This document shows positions 4,350-7,034 of a stretch of 7,034 bases of DNA, in pieces (within the stretch, counting starts at the first letter, position 1; each line of letters starts with the position of its first letter). The stretch covers positions 1-7,034 of the forward strand of contig DASWIV010000075.1 of NCBI GenBank assembly GCA_036397475.1, written 5' to 3'. The notes under the pieces were generated by a model. That model did no database searches. It was not told the origin of the DNA and saw only the letters and a program-made list of their open reading frames with translations. Made by a program: the position numbers and the translations under genes. This DNA is from DASWIV01 sp036397475. Lineage in GTDB: Bacteria; JAJVIF01; JAPKYR01.

Positions 4350-6428
4350 CAGCAGGCGCCACCCGCGAAGAAAACCCGCAGCAAGACTCCGACTCTCGAC
4401 GAGTTCGGCACCGACCTTAATGTACTCGCCCGTGACGGAAAACTCGATCCGGTGGTCGGGCGCAAAACCGAGATCAATCGTCTCATTCAGATACTCTCCA
4501 AACGAACAAAGAACAATCCTGTCCTTATCGGCGAACCTGGGGTTGGGAAAACAGCTATTGTCGAAGGACTCGCCCAGCTCATCATCCAGGACCAGGTCCC
4601 CGGTGCTCTCAAGAAAGCCCGCATGGTCTCACTTGACCTCGCGGGACTTGTCGCAGGAACTAAATTCCGGGGCGAATTCGAAGACCGCCTCAAGAGAGTA
4701 ATGAAAGAGATAACGTCGGCTGACCAGGAAGAGCCGATCATTCTCTTCATCGACGAGCTCCACACCGTAATCGGTGCCGGAGCGGCTGAAGGGGCTATCG
4801 ACGCATCCAACATCCTCAAGCCTGCGCTTGCCCGTGGCGAACTCAGGTGCATTGGCGCGACTACCAACAACGAATACAAAAAATACATTGAACGGAACGG
4901 AGCTCTCGAAAGGCGATTCCAGCCTGTAAATGTCGATGAGCCCACGGTGCCGGAGACAATTGAAATCCTTAACGGATTGAAAGAACGCTACGAAGACCAT
5001 CACGGAGTCGAGATCACCAACGAATCGGTCCTCGCCGCCGCGAATTACTCACACAGATTCATTACGTCGAGATCCTTGCCGGACAAGGCAATCGATCTTC
5101 TCGACGAAGCCTGCAGCAAGGTCGCGGTATTCAGAAACCTCGACGAGATAGAGACAGAAGCGGCGAAAATGCCAATCGGCGTAAGAGCCGGTGTGGAAAG
5201 CACTGTCGAAGTCCCTACAAGGGTCGACATTCCTGATGAGGATATCTCCGATGAAGAAGACGAGAACTATCCGCTGAGAGATGAGATCGACGAGCAATAC
5301 GAGGATGACGATTCTTCCGGGACCCCGAAAATTCGTCCCGCGGTTACCGAGGAAGATATAGCGCAGGTTGTCCACGCGTGGACCGGGATCCCGGTCGCCG
5401 CGATCGCCGAGGAAGAAACCCTTAAACTACTGAGGACAGAAGAAATTCTCCGCCAGAGGGTAAAGGGACAGGAACGCGCAATCGAGGTTCTTGGCCGGGC
5501 ACTCAGACGGGCGAGGGTAGGGCTCAAGGACCCGAAACGTCCGACCGGATGTTTCCTCTTCTGCGGACCCACAGGTGTCGGAAAAACCGAGCTTGCTAAA
5601 ACTCTCGCTGAATTTCTGTTCGGCGATGAGAAAGCGCTTATCCGATTTGATATGTCGGAGTACATGGAACGGCATTCGGTCTCCCGGCTGGTAGGAGCTC
5701 CTCCGGGCTATGTCGGCTACGATGAAGGTGGCCAGTTGACCGAAGCTGTCAAGAGGCGCCCGTACTCGGTTATCCTGATGGACGAAATCGAAAAAGCGCA
5801 CTACGAAGTTTTCAATATATTGCTACAGATAATGGAAGACGGTGTCGTGACTGATTCACACGGACGGCATGTCGACCTGAGAAACTGCATTCTGATCCTG
5901 ACGTCCAACCTCGGAACCGATTCGATCGGAATCGACGAGCCGCTCGGATTCAGGACCAAGAGCATCGACGACCTGTCAAGCGACCAGATCTACAAGCAGA
6001 TGGAACCAAAGGTTAACGAAGCGCTGAAGCGTGCTTTCCGTCCGGAGTTCCTCAATCGTCTGGATGAAATCATCATCTTCCGGGCGCTGTCTGAGGAAGA
6101 CATCATCGACATCGCGGACAAATTCCTCGACAGGGTGAACGATTCCGCAGTCGAGCATGAGCTAAACCTTGAATATACCGATCAACTGAAGGTATATCTC
6201 GCGCGTAAGGGATTCTCCAAGGCACAAGGAGCGCGTCCACTGCGTCGTGTCATTCAGAAGGAGATCGAGGACCCGCTAAGCGAGCAGATTCTCCAGGGCA
6301 ACTTCAATCCCGGCGACACTGTGATGGTGGACGTCACTGGCGAAGGGGACAATCAGAAGATCACGTTCAACAAGATCCAGCTTGCCCTCGAGCCTCCAAA
6401 GATTCCGGAAGAATCGACAAGCAAATAA
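3927..6428 (+). CDS. clpC: ATP-dependent Clp protease ATP-binding subunit ClpC (Hsp100), atypical middle region
   Basis: An 833-residue Hsp100 unfoldase that, as a hexamer, feeds substrates to ClpP in the cytosol. N-domain: 1-141, with E31 and E105 at the phospho-arginine pocket positions. D1: Walker A GEPGVGKT 202-209, Walker B ILFIDELH 272-279, arginine finger in ALERRF 326-331; its pore loop reads KFRG (246-249) where KYRG is usual. D2: Walker A GPTGVGKT 547-554, GYVG pore loop 594-597, Walker B VILMDEIE 615-622, sensor-1 TSN 659-661, FRPEFLNR 704-711, sensor-2 GARPLRR 768-774. LGF at 673-675 matches the ClpP-docking loop and argues against ClpB. Residues about 402-471, where the MecA-binding coiled coil normally sits, form an acidic, proline-containing stretch. 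ATG 3927 is chosen over in-frame ATG 3885 because it has GGGGTGA at good spacing, MWEKFT matches the paralogue, and 3885 lies inside the -10 box. clpP is not in the window. Confidence 0.97.
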   Translation: MWEKFTSSSKRVIKYAHEEAKHFRNDAVDTEHLLLGLLKDENSFAVKALFQMDVNIEKVRSAVIQDIPIGNYDFENLNFSKQSKEVLELAYKEARQLRHTFIGSEHLLLGLLRVTDCKAADILNQHGVSYQQAKKVIIGMIQQAPPAKKTRSKTPTLDEFGTDLNVLARDGKLDPVVGRKTEINRLIQILSKRTKNNPVLIGEPGVGKTAIVEGLAQLIIQDQVPGALKKARMVSLDLAGLVAGTKFRGEFEDRLKRVMKEITSADQEEPIILFIDELHTVIGAGAAEGAIDASNILKPALARGELRCIGATTNNEYKKYIERNGALERRFQPVNVDEPTVPETIEILNGLKERYEDHHGVEITNESVLAAANYSHRFITSRSLPDKAIDLLDEACSKVAVFRNLDEIETEAAKMPIGVRAGVESTVEVPTRVDIPDEDISDEEDENYPLRDEIDEQYEDDDSSGTPKIRPAVTEEDIAQVVHAWTGIPVAAIAEEETLKLLRTEEILRQRVKGQERAIEVLGRALRRARVGLKDPKRPTGCFLFCGPTGVGKTELAKTLAEFLFGDEKALIRFDMSEYMERHSVSRLVGAPPGYVGYDEGGQLTEAVKRRPYSVILMDEIEKAHYEVFNILLQIMEDGVVTDSHGRHVDLRNCILILTSNLGTDSIGIDEPLGFRTKSIDDLSSDQIYKQMEPKVNEALKRAFRPEFLNRLDEIIIFRALSEEDIIDIADKFLDRVNDSAVEHELNLEYTDQLKVYLARKGFSKAQGARPLRRVIQKEIEDPLSEQILQGNFNPGDTVMVDVTGEGDNQKITFNKIQLALEPPKIPEESTSK

Positions 6429-6450
6429 ATTTGATTGATATGGAATTTCT

Positions 6451-6475
6451 AACCCGGCTGCAATGCCGGGTTTTT
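6451..6475 (+). terminator. Rho-independent terminator of clpC
   Basis: AACCCGGC (6451-6458) pairs perfectly with GCCGGGTT (6465-6472) around a TGCAAT loop, and the stem runs into five T residues (6471-6475). It begins 22 bases after the clpC stop codon, so transcription from clpC should end before the J-domain gene. Confidence 0.92.
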
Positions 6476-6517
6476 AAATTTACGCAGGAGATTTGTATTC
6501 ATAAACGCCGGAGCGCG

Positions 6518-6531
6518 TCCGCCGCGGCGGA
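6518..6531. repeat. Perfect 14-bp palindrome
   Basis: TCCGCCGCGGCGGA reads the same on both strands. It lies past the clpC terminator and well upstream of the J-domain gene promoter. With no loop it suits a dimeric protein binding site rather than an RNA hairpin, but G/C-rich palindromes of this length can be chance. Confidence 0.5.
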
Positions 6532-6695
6532 TTATCACGCATTTATCTTTGACTGGGAACGCGAAACTCCGTTGCGCATTCCAGGGAAGCGAATCTCGGA
6601 ATCAGCAGGATGGCTGGTTCAGGTTTCGATTCGTGATGACTTGATTTGAGAAAAGCAACATCAGCCGCGTACATTTATGGCACCCGGGCTTCCCG

Positions 6696-6723
6696 ACTGA
6701 AGACATCCCCGACCTTCTTCAGT
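6696..6723. repeat. 8-bp inverted repeat upstream of the J-domain gene
   Basis: ACTGAAGA (6696-6703) is the exact reverse complement of TCTTCAGT (6716-6723), with a 12-base centre. It lies about 20 bases upstream of the putative -35 box. No T-run follows on either strand, so an upstream regulatory site is more likely than a terminator. Confidence 0.4.
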
Positions 6724-6742
6724 AAACCGAAATTCACCAGCT

Positions 6743-6771
6743 TTTCCATTCCAACACATCTGATGTATCAT
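6743..6771 (+). promoter_or_regulatory. Promoter of the J-domain gene (TTTCCA, 17 bp, TATCAT)
   Basis: TTTCCA (6743-6748) matches the -35 consensus at four of six positions. It is spaced 17 bp from TATCAT (6766-6771), which matches the -10 consensus at five of six. The -10 box ends seven bases before ATG 6779, again predicting a leaderless message; no Shine-Dalgarno sequence is visible. Confidence 0.55.
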
Positions 6772-6778
6772 AATCCCC

Positions 6779-7034
6779 ATGACTGTCCCCGCGAATTGTC
6801 CGGTCTGCAAGACTGTCCTTGAGTTCCCGGACTCCTACCAGCCCGATCCGGTACGGTGCCCCTCATGTAATTCGCGTTTCATGGTCGAGGGACGCCGAGT
6901 CGCGCATCTCTCATTTACCGATTATTACAGGCTTCTCGACCTCCAACCCGGCGCTCCGGACGAAGAAGTGCGCAAATCACTTCGAGCGAAAATCCTCGAG
7001 TTTCATCCGGACCGCAATCCCGACGATCCGAACG
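6779..7034 (+). CDS. Zinc-ribbon and J-domain (DnaJ-like) protein, 5' part only
   Basis: The first 85 codons of a gene that runs off the right edge. Residues 7-30 contain two cysteine pairs, CPVC (7-10) and CPSC (27-30), a zinc-ribbon arrangement like those at the N-terminus of some bacterial MJ0042-type proteins. From residue 48 a J-domain follows: DYYRLLDLQPGAPDEEVRKS and then the invariant HPD at 76-78, followed by RNPDDPN. The HPD motif is what stimulates the ATPase of a DnaK-type Hsp70, so the protein should recruit Hsp70 to some target. The zinc ribbon precedes the J-domain, unlike classical DnaJ, where the J-domain is first and the cysteine-rich region internal; it is therefore not canonical dnaJ. 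It is separated from clpC by a terminator and has its own promoter. The C-terminal part and any membrane or TPR region are out of view. Confidence 0.88.
   Translation, partial: MTVPANCPVCKTVLEFPDSYQPDPVRCPSCNSRFMVEGRRVAHLSFTDYYRLLDLQPGAPDEEVRKSLRAKILEFHPDRNPDDPN

Larger units (their letters stand above)
6429..6778. other. Intergenic spacer between clpC and the J-domain gene
   Basis: These 350 bases hold the clpC terminator, a 14-bp perfect palindrome, an 8-bp inverted repeat and the promoter of the next gene. A plus-strand frame (6431-6649, 72 codons) runs straight through the terminator, and a minus-strand frame (6674 down to 6543, 43 codons) covers part of the middle. Neither has a recognisable product or ribosome binding site, and I accept neither. 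I see no tRNA or other known RNA gene. Confidence 0.65.

Noticed and set aside
6431..6649. 72-codon plus-strand frame after clpC, starting at TTG
   Set aside because: It starts just after the clpC stop, runs through the terminator stem and T-run, lacks a ribosome binding site and resembles no known protein.
6543..6674. 43-codon minus-strand frame in the clpC downstream spacer
   Set aside because: It has no ribosome binding site, no -10 box that I could identify and no recognisable domain; too short to support from sequence alone.

Overview
The window is bacterial. It has moderate GC, genes on one strand only (+), bacterial -10 boxes and a rho-independent terminator. No gene names a phylum. 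ClpC-type unfoldases occur in Bacillota, Actinomycetota, Cyanobacteriota, Chloroflexota, Armatimonadota and relatives. Several genes here look leaderless, with a TANNNT box 7-8 nt before the start codon, a habit common in Actinomycetota, Deinococcota and related lineages. I therefore suggest an uncultured or little-studied bacterium and do not assign it further.

Left part (1-2487): a cluster of paralogous multi-pass membrane proteins. Two complete genes (385-1434 and 1474-2487) share an N-terminal RPM-x-L-x-DILD signature and a C-terminal YYD-x-RIRKEGFD signature, as in the DUF7847 / 'glycerophosphodiester phosphodiesterase membrane domain' group. An open frame running in from the left edge (1-324) ends in a similar last transmembrane segment and is probably the tail of a third member. 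Their function is unknown.

Middle (2488-2778): a 291-bp spacer. It holds a perfect TATAAT, a long imperfect inverted repeat, and a possible 31-codon reading frame whose ribosome binding site and start lie inside the repeat.

Right part (2779-6428): two tandem Clp genes. The first (2779-3771) encodes a 330-residue protein made only of ClpC-type N-domains (four Clp repeats in two modules) with no ATPase. The second (3927-6428) is a full-length, 833-residue ClpC with both AAA+ modules and an LGF loop for ClpP. The first 141 residues of the two align without gaps at about 77% identity (hand count), so the first gene arose at least partly from a copy of clpC. In the ClpC, the region that normally forms the coiled-coil middle domain is an acidic, proline-containing stretch. 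A strong terminator (6451-6475) ends clpC.

Far right (6429-7034): a 350-bp spacer with two dyad-symmetric sequences, then the 5' end of a gene for a zinc-ribbon plus J-domain protein, cut by the window edge. Together these suggest a protein quality-control neighbourhood: an Hsp100 unfoldase, a possible N-domain decoy or adaptor, and a J-domain cochaperone. Functional coupling is inferred from proximity only.
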